This document shows, one piece after another, positions 15,532-22,810 of a stretch of 30,783 bases of DNA. The stretch is taken from NCBI GenBank assembly GCA_031266095.1, contig JAISBR010000064.1:1-30783 (forward strand), given 5' to 3'. The position numbers and the translations under genes were made by a program. This stretch comes from Treponema sp. (GTDB lineage Bacteria > Spirochaetota > Spirochaetia > Treponematales > Breznakiellaceae). Positions within the stretch are counted from its first letter, which is position 1. The number at the start of each line of letters is the position of its first letter. The notes beneath the pieces are model-generated. The model had not been told where the DNA came from and did no database searches. It saw only the letters and a program-made list of their open reading frames with translations.

Positions 15532-16800
15532 ATGGAAATATTGGTTGAACAGGGCGCCAGCCGGGGAGACTGCGTCGGAAAGATAGCGGAAAAATATGGG
15601 GGATGGTTTCACATTCTGCGGGAGAAAAAGATCCGTATGGGGGGCTTCCTGGGCTTTTTTACCCGTGAGGGTATTGAGATTGAATTTTACATTCCCCCGG
15701 TTTTAAGTGGAAGCTCCGTGTCCCAGCCTTATCAGAGCGGCAGTTCCCCCCCGGCCCAGCCGGTGCTGCTCAATTTTGAGGAAAAGAAAAAAAAGGTGAT
15801 CGCTGCCGCGGGCCGGGACCCTGACCAGGTGGTGGCGGAAGCCTTGGCCGGCAAAGATTCATCCCAGCAGCGGATACTGGATAAACTGAACGAGATTGAA
15901 GAAAAAATTGAATCCACCGGTCCCAGGAAAGAAGATCATCCCAGCATGGTTCGGGTCGCAGAATTGCTCAGGCTGAACGATTTTTCCGAGCGCTATATCA
16001 GTGAGACGCTTGAGCGGGTCAGAAAGGAACTATCCCTGGAAATCCTGGATGATTTTGACGCGGTTCAGGATCGCCTGTTGGAATGGATAGGGGAAAGCGT
16101 CAAAATATACCATGATCCTATCGCGGTCCGGAAAGGCAGAATCTTGGCGCTGGTAGGCCCTACCGGAGTTGGTAAAACTACAACTATAGCCAAGCTCGCG
16201 GCGATCTATGGCATCGAGAATTCAGGCCGGCCCCCCATTTCGGTGAGGATGCTCACCATCGACGCTTACCGCATCGGCGCCAGAGTACAGATCGAGAAAT
16301 ACGGGGAAATGATGGAGATACCCGTTTCATACATAAAAGACCGGCGGGAACTCAAAAAAGAAATCGCCCTATACTCGGAGGAGACCGATTTGCTCCTGGT
16401 GGACACCATCGGCAATAGCCCCAAAGATTCGGTCAAGCTGGGTGAGATGAAGAAACTCCTTGACGCCTGCGGACCCGGGACCGAGATTTACCTGGTGTTT
16501 TCGGCAGGCACCAAGACTAAAGACATTGAGAATATTTTTCGCCAATTTGAACCCTTTAATTATCGGGCGGTGGTACTTACCAAGTTAGACGAAACCAGCC
16601 ACTTGGGTAATGTGATCTCTGCCCTGGCGGAACGGGGAAAATCACTGGCATATATAACCGATGGGCAAAAAGTTCCCTGTGATATTCAGAAAGCGAGTGT
16701 AATCCGGTTTCTCATCAATCTCGAGGAATTCAAAGTTGATCGGATTAAAATGGAAACGCGCTTCCCTGTTGATGAAGCGAATCAATTTCATTGGAGCTGA
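15532..16800 (+). CDS. flhF: Flagellar placement GTPase FlhF
   Basis: A 422-residue SRP-type GTPase that sets flagellar position and number. Order: N-terminal basic domain (about 1-90), helical N domain (about 138-195), G domain with P-loop GPTGVGKTT (209-217), TIDAYRIGA (242-250), DTIGNSPKD (291-299, replacing the usual DTAGRS form) and guanine-specificity TKLD (350-353). It starts at the base after the flhA stop with no spacer, so translation is probably coupled. Its partner FlhG is the next gene. Confidence 0.95.
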   Translation: MEILVEQGASRGDCVGKIAEKYGGWFHILREKKIRMGGFLGFFTREGIEIEFYIPPVLSGSSVSQPYQSGSSPPAQPVLLNFEEKKKKVIAAAGRDPDQVVAEALAGKDSSQQRILDKLNEIEEKIESTGPRKEDHPSMVRVAELLRLNDFSERYISETLERVRKELSLEILDDFDAVQDRLLEWIGESVKIYHDPIAVRKGRILALVGPTGVGKTTTIAKLAAIYGIENSGRPPISVRMLTIDAYRIGARVQIEKYGEMMEIPVSYIKDRRELKKEIALYSEETDLLLVDTIGNSPKDSVKLGEMKKLLDACGPGTEIYLVFSAGTKTKDIENIFRQFEPFNYRAVVLTKLDETSHLGNVISALAERGKSLAYITDGQKVPCDIQKASVIRFLINLEEFKVDRIKMETRFPVDEANQFHWS

Positions 16801-16802
16801 AC

Positions 16803-17744
16803 ATGGAAGATCAGGCGGAGACACTGCGGGAAATCATGAGACAGAAAAAAGACAGATCCAATACCGGCGGATCTGTTAATAAATCGGACAGAGAGTCCCT
16901 TGAACCCGGCGGAGACGATTCAGGAGGGAAGGGCAGGAAGGCCCGGATTATAACGGTCACCTCCGGTAAGGGCGGAGTGGGCAAGACCAACCTCTCGGTG
17001 AACATGGCTTTGGCCTTTGCCCGGCTGGGGAAAAAGGTGGTGGTCATGGACGCGGACTTGGGACTCGCCAATGTCAACGTGATGCTCAACATGATCCCCA
17101 AATACAACCTCTACCATGTGATCAAAAAACAGAAAACGATCCGTGAAATCCTGGTTGAAACCGAATACGGAATATCCATAGTAGCCGGCGCTTCCGGTTT
17201 TTCCCAAATTGCCAATATGGGTGAGGAAGAACGGCAGGATTTTATCAGGGAACTGGATACCCTTTCCAACGCGGATATCATCATCATAGACACCAGCGCC
17301 GGAGTTTCAAGTAACGTGCTGGACTTTATCGCCGCCGCCAATGACGCGGTGATCATCACTACACCGGAACCGACCGCCATAACCGACGCTTACGGTATCA
17401 TCAAGATCATCGCCACCGAATACGACTCTTTCAACATGGGGCTTAAACTGGTAGTGAACCGCGTCAGAGGCGTGGCCGAGGCGAAAAACGTGGCTGATCG
17501 GATGATCAACATTACCGGTCAGTTCCTCAACCTCAGGGTGGATTATCTGGGCTTTATCTACGATGATCAGGCGGTACCTCAGGCGGTACTCAGGCAGAAA
17601 CCTTTTATGGTGATTGATCCCAAATGCAAGGCAAGCCAGTGTGTACAGCATATTGTGGAGCGGATGGACAAGAACAAGCCCAGGGAATCAGCCGGTTTCA
17701 GCGCCATGCTGCGGAAATTTTTCGGCGGGTCTCAGCATGTATAA
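16803..17744 (+). CDS. flhG: MinD-type ATPase FlhG (FleN)
   Basis: A 313-residue ParA/MinD-family ATPase. The N-terminus has D3-Q-A-E-T-L-R9, the DQAxxLR motif known to activate the FlhF GTPase. A variable linker leads to the deviant Walker A GKGGVGKT (55-62), then MDADLGLANVNVML and IIIIDTSAG (Walker B). The C-terminus is basic and amphipathic (SAMLRKFFGG), a likely membrane-targeting helix. It limits flagellar number with FlhF. ATG 16803 is used because GGAG (16793-16796) precedes it and it restores the DQA motif at the very N-terminus. Confidence 0.93.
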   Translation: MEDQAETLREIMRQKKDRSNTGGSVNKSDRESLEPGGDDSGGKGRKARIITVTSGKGGVGKTNLSVNMALAFARLGKKVVVMDADLGLANVNVMLNMIPKYNLYHVIKKQKTIREILVETEYGISIVAGASGFSQIANMGEEERQDFIRELDTLSNADIIIIDTSAGVSSNVLDFIAAANDAVIITTPEPTAITDAYGIIKIIATEYDSFNMGLKLVVNRVRGVAEAKNVADRMINITGQFLNLRVDYLGFIYDDQAVPQAVLRQKPFMVIDPKCKASQCVQHIVERMDKNKPRESAGFSAMLRKFFGGSQHV

Positions 17745-17758
17745 CGGGGGAGAAGACC

Positions 17759-18514
17759 TTGTTTAATATAAAGTGGGGCATTATCGCGGGCGCCGCGGCC
17801 CTGCTTCTTTCTCTGACGCTGGGAATTTTTAACGGTGTCAATTTTATCTTTGTGCTGCTCCGGGCCGGGATTTTTACGGCTGTTTTCTTCAGCCTTGGCC
17901 TGGGCTGCTCTTTTTTGGTTAAAAATTATTTTCCCGAACTTCTTCTTGGGGATGCGGCAACTGGGTCCCGGAGCGGGAAAAGCCCCGGCTCGCGGGTAAA
18001 TATCACCCTGGGCGGCGGCGCGCTGCCTGAAATGTATTCGCATACGGATAGTTCTGATGACGTGGGGGATATTGCCAAACTGGTATTCGGCGAAAGCGAG
18101 CCGGATACGGCGCCCGCCCCTGATGCTCTGTATGCTATGGACCAGACGGCGAAAGATGCTTATACTAATAGAAGTGACGTTGCCTCAGCGGAATTCAATC
18201 AGGATAATTCAGGAGCCGGTTCGGACGGAGTGGAGGTTCCTGAATCGGCCCCGGATAAGCCGGCTCCCGCGGCTTCGACCGGAGATGAACTGGGATCTCT
18301 GCCGGATTTGGATGCCATGTCTAAGGCGTTTTTAATAGACGCTGATGAGGACGCTCCTGCGGAACCGGAGGCTCTTGAGTCGTCAAAATTTGAGCGGCCA
18401 AAGCCGGGCCGCAGTTCCGGCGGAGGTAAGACGCGCCAATTCGAGGATGATTTTAGTCCCAAGGAACTGGCCTCCGGCATACGGACGGTATTGGAAAAGG
18501 ATAAAAGAGGATAG
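17759..18514 (+). CDS. Conserved-position membrane protein, unknown function
   Basis: About 251 residues, no recognised family. Two adjacent membrane segments (about 6-28 and 32-55) sit at the N-terminus. The rest is a soluble, acidic, disordered-looking region rich in D, E, S, A and P. A better-ordered basic/acidic tail closes it (RQFEDDFSPKELASGIRTVLEKDK). TTG 17759 is chosen because GGGGGAG (17746-17752) lies 6 bases upstream; the same frame stays open back to 17624 inside flhG, without a ribosome site. It lies 14 bases after flhG and 3 before fliA, so it is part of the operon and may act in flagellar placement or regulation (inference from context only). Confidence 0.75.
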   Translation: MFNIKWGIIAGAAALLLSLTLGIFNGVNFIFVLLRAGIFTAVFFSLGLGCSFLVKNYFPELLLGDAATGSRSGKSPGSRVNITLGGGALPEMYSHTDSSDDVGDIAKLVFGESEPDTAPAPDALYAMDQTAKDAYTNRSDVASAEFNQDNSGAGSDGVEVPESAPDKPAPAASTGDELGSLPDLDAMSKAFLIDADEDAPAEPEALESSKFERPKPGRSSGGGKTRQFEDDFSPKELASGIRTVLEKDKRG

Positions 18515-18517
18515 GTT

Positions 18518-19306
18518 ATGGGGAACACCATCCCGGAGCTGAAAACGGAAGAGGAACTCTGGCTGCGGTACCGTAAAACACGGGATCCCGCGATCCGTGA
18601 AACTTTTATCAAACAATACGCCCCCCTGGTAAAATATGTAGCCGGTAAGGTTGCCATGGGAATGCCCCATAACGTTGAATTCGATGACCTGGTTGGCTTT
18701 GGAGTCTTCGGCCTTATTGACGCCATTGACAAATACGACCCTGGAAAAAACGTGAAATTCAAAACCTACGCCGTTACCCGCATACGCGGCGCTATTTTCG
18801 ATGAATTGCGCCAGATCGACTGGGTACCCCGCTCGGTCAGGCAGAAAAGCCGTGAAATAGAGTCCGCTATCAGCTCCCTGGAGGCTCAGCTTGGCAGAAC
18901 CGCCTCGGACCAGGAAATTGCCGGGTCGCTGGGAATGGACGAGGCTGAGTACCTCAAGATCATTCAGAAAATTTCCGGCACATCTATCCTTTCGCTGAAT
19001 GACGTGTGGTTTTCGGGCGACGAGAACGATAAGGTCTCCATCGGGGACAGCATTGAATCCCCCTCAAGCCTCAACCCCGACGTGATGGTGGAAAAGGATG
19101 AGATACGCCGGGTAATTGTAGAAGCCATCAGCGAGCTTCCCGATAAAGAAAAAAAAATACTGGTCCTCTATTATTACGAGGATCTCACATTGAAAGATAT
19201 TGGCCGGGTGTTGGAGGTTACCGAATCACGGGTCTCCCAGCTGCATACCAAAGCCATACTGCATCTCAGATCAAAGCTCACCAATATTCGTAAAGGCATC
19301 GTGTGA
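18518..19306 (+). CDS. fliA: RNA polymerase sigma-28 factor FliA (WhiG family)
   Basis: A 262-residue sigma factor. Region 2 contains [45 protein letters not shown] with the FliA/WhiG-specific IDWVPRSVR. Region 3 (about 118-160) and region 4 (about 200-255, [40 protein letters not shown], a helix-turn-helix) follow. It directs late flagellar and chemotaxis gene transcription. GAGG at 18507-18510 lies 7 bases upstream of ATG 18518. No anti-sigma FlgM is visible in the window. Confidence 0.95.
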   Translation: MGNTIPELKTEEELWLRYRKTRDPAIRETFIKQYAPLVKYVAGKVAMGMPHNVEFDDLVGFGVFGLIDAIDKYDPGKNVKFKTYAVTRIRGAIFDELRQIDWVPRSVRQKSREIESAISSLEAQLGRTASDQEIAGSLGMDEAEYLKIIQKISGTSILSLNDVWFSGDENDKVSIGDSIESPSSLNPDVMVEKDEIRRVIVEAISELPDKEKKILVLYYYEDLTLKDIGRVLEVTESRVSQLHTKAILHLRSKLTNIRKGIV

Positions 19307-19324
19307 CGCCGGGCGGAGGTAATC

Positions 19325-21286
19325 GTGGTTGATTTTGTCGGACTGCGGGATATCCTCAAGGAACAGCTGGAACAGGATCGGTCTATACGGTCGGTTGACG
19401 CATCGGGACCCACGCTGGAAATCGCCGTGACCGAGGCGGCGTTGCTGCTGGATATTCCGGTCCGCCGGCTTGAATATGAGATTACCGAAAAAGGCTCCAC
19501 CGGATTTCTGGGAACCGGAAAAAAAGACTGGAAGATCCGGGCTTACGAGCAGATATATGTAAAGAAAGAAAAACTCCAGGAAGATATGTTCATTAATCCG
19601 CTTGCCGAGCGGACCCCGATTATCGAGGATAAAGACGGAGATGCTTTTGTACAGCTTCGTTCCGAGGGGGCTTTTCTCAAAGTTTTGCCGCCGGTGGGCA
19701 AGGGCAGGAAAGCGACGGAAGTCCACGCCATGCACGAACTCCTGCGCCGGAGCGTGAAGAATATTGATGGGGCGTTGGTCGGAGAGGTGCTCAGAGAGGC
19801 CGCGGGGCTTTACGTCAAAGTAGGCGATTTTGAGGAAACGCTGGCTAACAGAAGCACCGTGTCGGTAGAAATCACCGAGGGAGAAATGCGGGCCGTTATG
19901 CAGGTAACGCCTCCCGGCCCCGGCGGCTGTGATATTACCCTGGAAAGTTATATCAGTTTTCTCAAAAGCCACAAGGTGATTCACGGCATAAAAGAAGATT
20001 TTCTGCGGGACTTCGCGGACCGGCCGACGTACCGGGAAAAGGTGGAGGTTGCCGAAGGTACCAAGCCCCTAGACGGCAGGGACGCCCATATCCGGTACAA
20101 CTTTGAAACCAACCAGAGCAAGGCGCGCCTGCGGGAAGGGAACAACGGCAGGGTGGATTTCAAAGAACTTAATATCATTCAGAATGTGGTAGAGAATCAG
20201 CCCCTGGCGAAAAAGATACCTCCTGAAAAGGGCGTCTTCGGCAAAACCGTTACGGCGAGATCAATCCCCGCCAAGAACGGCAAGGATATAGGCCTCCCCT
20301 TGGGGAAAAACGTCCACGTGGGGGACGACGGCGCCACTATCATCGCCGATATAAACGGCCAGGTATTGATAGTGGGCAGTAAAATCAACGTTGAGCCGGT
20401 GTATACCGTGCAGGGGGATGTAAACCTTAAAACCGGCAATATCATTTTCCTGGGTACCGTGATCGTCAACGGGAACGTTGAAGACGGCTTTTCCGTCAAG
20501 GCCGCTGGAAATATTGAGGTGAATGGAACTGTGGCAAAGGCGGAACTGGACGCCGAGGGCGATATCATCATCCACCAGGGGATCAACGGCAAAAGCGGCG
20601 GCAGTGTCAGGGCCGGCAGATCCGTCTGGGCCCGGTTCATTGAGAACGCCTCTGTGGAGTCGGGGAACATGGTGGTTGCCTCGGACGGGATTATAAACTC
20701 CTATGTAACCGCCCTCAACCGTATTGTCTGTCAGGGCAAACGCGCCCACATCATGGGCGGCCGCCTCCGCGCCAGAGAGGAGATCAACGCCAAGGTACTG
20801 GGCAATCCTACGAGCGGAACCGAGACTGTCTGTGAAGTTGGCTTTGATCCCAAGAGCAAAGAAGAATTGGATCGGCTCAGCGGCTCGAAGGAAACGGCGG
20901 AAAAAGAACTTGAGGACGTCAAACTCAATCTCCAAACGCTTATCAACATTAAGAAACAGCGAAAAGCCCTGCCCGAAGACAAGGAAGCCTACCTGCAGGA
21001 ACTGATGGACCGGCGCCAGATCCTCATAGGCGATATTAAAAAGGCCGAGAAAGGGATACAGAAAACAAAGGAACTTTTGAACAGCCTTACCGTCCGGGGG
21101 CGGGTATCGGCGTCTTCAAAGGTATATCCGGGGGTGAGGGTATTTATCCGGGATGTCCGGGAAGATGTACGGATCGACTACCGGGCGGTTACCTTTGTCC
21201 TGGAAGAAGATCTTATCCGGGTGGTGAAGTACGAAGAGCCCAATGAAACGGTACAGAAAGGTCCCGATGGCTATACAACCGATTGA
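19325..21286 (+). CDS. Jag_N-FapA fusion protein (DUF342)
   Basis: 653 residues. The N-terminal segment (about 22-75) with TEAALLLDIPVRRLEYEITEKGSTGFLGTGKKDWKIRA unpacked as short blocks matches the Jag/KhpB N-terminal domain (GSxGFLGxGKK). A long FapA/DUF342 region (about 185-640) follows: KPLDGRD, then a beta-helix rich in G-N-I and V-N-G turns (PVYTVQGDVNLKTGNI, VNGNVEDGFSVKAAGNIEV), a coiled-coil (about 515-570), and a C-terminal YPGVRVFIRD block. FapA proteins in other bacteria affect cell-surface or signalling functions, but the role here is unknown. GTG 19325 is preceded by GGAGGT (19315-19320). Context ties it to flagellar regulation. Confidence 0.85.
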   Translation: MVDFVGLRDILKEQLEQDRSIRSVDASGPTLEIAVTEAALLLDIPVRRLEYEITEKGSTGFLGTGKKDWKIRAYEQIYVKKEKLQEDMFINPLAERTPIIEDKDGDAFVQLRSEGAFLKVLPPVGKGRKATEVHAMHELLRRSVKNIDGALVGEVLREAAGLYVKVGDFEETLANRSTVSVEITEGEMRAVMQVTPPGPGGCDITLESYISFLKSHKVIHGIKEDFLRDFADRPTYREKVEVAEGTKPLDGRDAHIRYNFETNQSKARLREGNNGRVDFKELNIIQNVVENQPLAKKIPPEKGVFGKTVTARSIPAKNGKDIGLPLGKNVHVGDDGATIIADINGQVLIVGSKINVEPVYTVQGDVNLKTGNIIFLGTVIVNGNVEDGFSVKAAGNIEVNGTVAKAELDAEGDIIIHQGINGKSGGSVRAGRSVWARFIENASVESGNMVVASDGIINSYVTALNRIVCQGKRAHIMGGRLRAREEINAKVLGNPTSGTETVCEVGFDPKSKEELDRLSGSKETAEKELEDVKLNLQTLINIKKQRKALPEDKEAYLQELMDRRQILIGDIKKAEKGIQKTKELLNSLTVRGRVSASSKVYPGVRVFIRDVREDVRIDYRAVTFVLEEDLIRVVKYEEPNETVQKGPDGYTTD

Positions 21287-21602
21287 CCTGCAAACCCTGT
21301 TTACCCAGCTCGACAAGGTGGGCAAGACCCAGAGCGCCCAACGGGAAGGGCTGGCCGTACAGCAGGCCCTGCAGGGCGCTCAGCTGCAGCGAAAAACCGA
21401 AGAGCGCATTCAAGAGGTAAACGAGGCCCAGAACACCGGTGAAGGCGTAGAAAAGGTCAAGGACCGGAGCCGGGATTCCGCCGCCAAAGGCCGGGACGGA
21501 AAAGGTGAACGTTCCCCCCCAAAAGAAGAAGAAGAACAGGAACAGCAGCCCTCCGTTATCCGTGATCCCAGCCTTGGCAGAAATATCGATATCAGTCTTT
21601 GA
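21267..21602 (+). CDS. Small hydrophilic protein, unknown function
   Basis: About 111 residues, no recognised family, no membrane segment. Two helical Q/E/A-rich stretches (about 8-55) are followed by a K/E/R-rich low-complexity region and a defined C-terminus (IRDPSLGRNIDISL). ATG 21267 overlaps the end of the upstream FapA-like gene by 20 bases and reads MAIQPIDLQTLF. An earlier in-frame ATG (21243) is possible but lacks a good site. Its acidic/basic repeats and tight overlap suggest a partner or accessory of the upstream gene. It closes the flagellar block; no clear terminator follows. Confidence 0.7.
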   Translation: MAIQPIDLQTLFTQLDKVGKTQSAQREGLAVQQALQGAQLQRKTEERIQEVNEAQNTGEGVEKVKDRSRDSAAKGRDGKGERSPPKEEEEQEQQPSVIRDPSLGRNIDISL

Positions 21603-21636
21603 GGCGTTTTGCCGGCTAAGCGGAACGTAGTCTCCC

Positions 21637-21687
21637 CCGCCTTTCCCCGTTTTACCGATAGTACTTATCCCACAGACAGGCTTTCGC
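21637..21687. repeat. Segment matching the inside of lhr
   Basis: About 48 bases here match the lhr coding sequence at about 22997-23044 (the helicase part between motifs I and Ia) with roughly 83% identity and a 3-base gap. Read on the minus strand, both copies encode RKPVxGIxTIGKTGK. Of 8 base differences across those 15 codons, 6 fall at third positions of that minus-strand frame and none at second positions. It is either a dispersed repeat also present in lhr, or a decayed partial duplication of lhr. Nothing else recognisable lies in 21603-21760. Confidence 0.65.
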
Positions 21688-21760
21688 TCCGCTCCGTATC
21701 TATGGTTTGAATAGTGTTTGGATACCGGCGAAAGGAGGCTTCGCAAGGCTGGCTGCAACT

Positions 21761-21860
21761 GGCTGTCCTAGACTGGAACAGCAGGCTGTCCTAGACTGAA
21801 ACAGCAGGCTGTCTTAGACTGGAACTGTCGGCTGTCCTAGACTGAAACCGCGGGCTGTCC
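21761..21860 (+). repeat. 23-bp tandem repeat array, four full units
   Basis: Four head-to-tail units of exactly 23 bases start at 21761, 21784, 21807 and 21830, and a partial fifth starts at 21853. Each begins GGCTGTCCTAGACTG (third unit GGCTGTCTTAGACTG) and ends near ACAGCA, ACTGTC or ACCGCG. GCTGT at the start can pair with ACAGC at the end of units 1 and 2. There are no spacers, so it is not a CRISPR array. It could be a minisatellite or a cluster of protein-binding sites. Confidence 0.85.
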
Positions 21861-21862
21861 GA

Positions 21863-21910
21863 GGAGTTGATTGCACTTCGTGCATAAAACCTCCAAGCGC
21901 AACAGGCTCC
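21863..21910 (-). repeat. Inverted copy of the fliK-stop repeat
   Basis: 21886-21910 is the reverse complement of 2655-2679 with 24 of 25 bases identical, including GGAGCCTGTTGCGCTTG. The distal end carries GGAGTTG (21863-21869), which pairs with CAACAGGCTCC sequence at the other end. Inside is the small hairpin TGCAC-TTC-GTGCA (21872-21884). It is a second nearly full-length member of this repeat family. Confidence 0.7.
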
Positions 21911-21974
21911 CAGGCTTGCTGAAGGGGACGAGCTAAGCTGGCTGCGGGACCCTTGGTCTTTCGTCATAAAACGA

Positions 21975-22003
21975 TTGCTTTGTTATCGGTGTTATGGTAT
22001 AGT
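21975..22003 (+). promoter_or_regulatory. Extended -10 promoter for the lipoprotein gene
   Basis: TTGCTT (21975-21980), 17 bases, TATAGT (21998-22003), with TGG directly before the -10 (an extended -10). Transcription from here would begin near 22010, just ahead of the duplicated leader, and continue into the lipoprotein and probably lhr. Confidence 0.6.
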
Positions 22004-22014
22004 ATGTGTAAATT

Positions 22015-22123
22015 TTGGACGTAAGCGGCGATACCGCCGCTTTTCATAGGAGAAATCATTAACACTTCGTGTTAATGTCCGATTGGACGTAAGCGGCGCT
22101 ACCGCCGCTTTTTATAGGAGAGA
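22015..22123 (+). repeat. Duplicated hairpin/RBS leader
   Basis: A 41-base unit occurs at 22015-22055 and again at 22083-22123 (38 of 41 bases identical, period 68). Each contains a perfect 8-bp hairpin AAGCGGCG/CGCCGCTT (22023-22042 and 22091-22110) followed by T-rich sequence and ATAGGAGA, a strong ribosome site. Only the second copy is followed by ATG. Between them lies a third perfect hairpin ATTAACAC-TTC-GTGTTAAT (22058-22076). It could be a duplication relic or a leader with regulatory folds. Confidence 0.8.
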
Positions 22124-22126
22124 AAG

Positions 22127-22810
22127 ATGAAAAAGCGGATAGTATTTTGTATGTTCGGCGCTTTCCTGGCGGTTACCCTGGTTTTGACCGGCTGCCCCAC
22201 CGAGGCCTCGTCGAGCAGTCCGGCCAGCGGCAATCTTGGGGAAAACGAGCTGGAGCTGAAAGGTGATGTCTATACCCAGGGTTCCGACCTTAAGTATACT
22301 AAGGTTGCCGCGGACCATACGGTTACCAGCAATCTCAACGGTACAGGGTCAATTACCGGAGGAAAATTGTCCTTCAAGATCCCTCAGCCTGCCGCCACCC
22401 AGCTTACTCAACCGATTACTGACTTCACCACTGGTCTTTCTGCGCAGTATGATACTGTAACACTTACTCCCGCTGCTTCCACCGCAAAGTACGCTACTTT
22501 GCGCTTGAGGGCAGGTACCGATGATTTAGTAAATGAGAATTACAGTCAGAGTATAAGCGGGACTTCCGCTACCCTAACGACAGAGGACAATACCTATATA
22601 TACCTGTCGGAGGATGTTACGATTAAGGGGAAGGGGAAATCTTTCCCATCTTACGCTGGGACAATGAAGTCAAGCGACATCAATATGTCGTTAAAGAAGG
22701 GCTGGAACATCATCTACACAAAAGAAGAAATAAAGACAAGCACGAGCGAATCCTCCGCTACTTTTACCATGAAGGACGAAAAACACAGCCTTAAATGGGT
22801 TATTGAGTAA
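22127..22810 (+). CDS. Secreted lipoprotein, unknown function
   Basis: A 227-residue protein. The N-terminus MKKRIVFCMFGAFLAVTLVL with lipobox LTGC (Cys23) is a type II signal peptide, so the mature protein is membrane-anchored, followed by a Ser-rich linker. The rest is Thr/Ser-rich and probably beta-sheet (for example SITGGKLSFKIP, ATLRLRAG, TYIYLSEDVTIKGKG). No family recognised. The ribosome site AGGAGAG (22116-22122) is excellent. Its base composition is visibly lower in GC than lhr and the flagellar genes, hinting at separate origin. Its end overlaps the lhr start by 8 bases. Confidence 0.8.
   Translation: MKKRIVFCMFGAFLAVTLVLTGCPTEASSSSPASGNLGENELELKGDVYTQGSDLKYTKVAADHTVTSNLNGTGSITGGKLSFKIPQPAATQLTQPITDFTTGLSAQYDTVTLTPAASTAKYATLRLRAGTDDLVNENYSQSISGTSATLTTEDNTYIYLSEDVTIKGKGKSFPSYAGTMKSSDINMSLKKGWNIIYTKEEIKTSTSESSATFTMKDEKHSLKWVIE

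Noticed and set aside
21761..21860. CRISPR array
   Set aside because: The units are contiguous without spacers and no cas genes are present.
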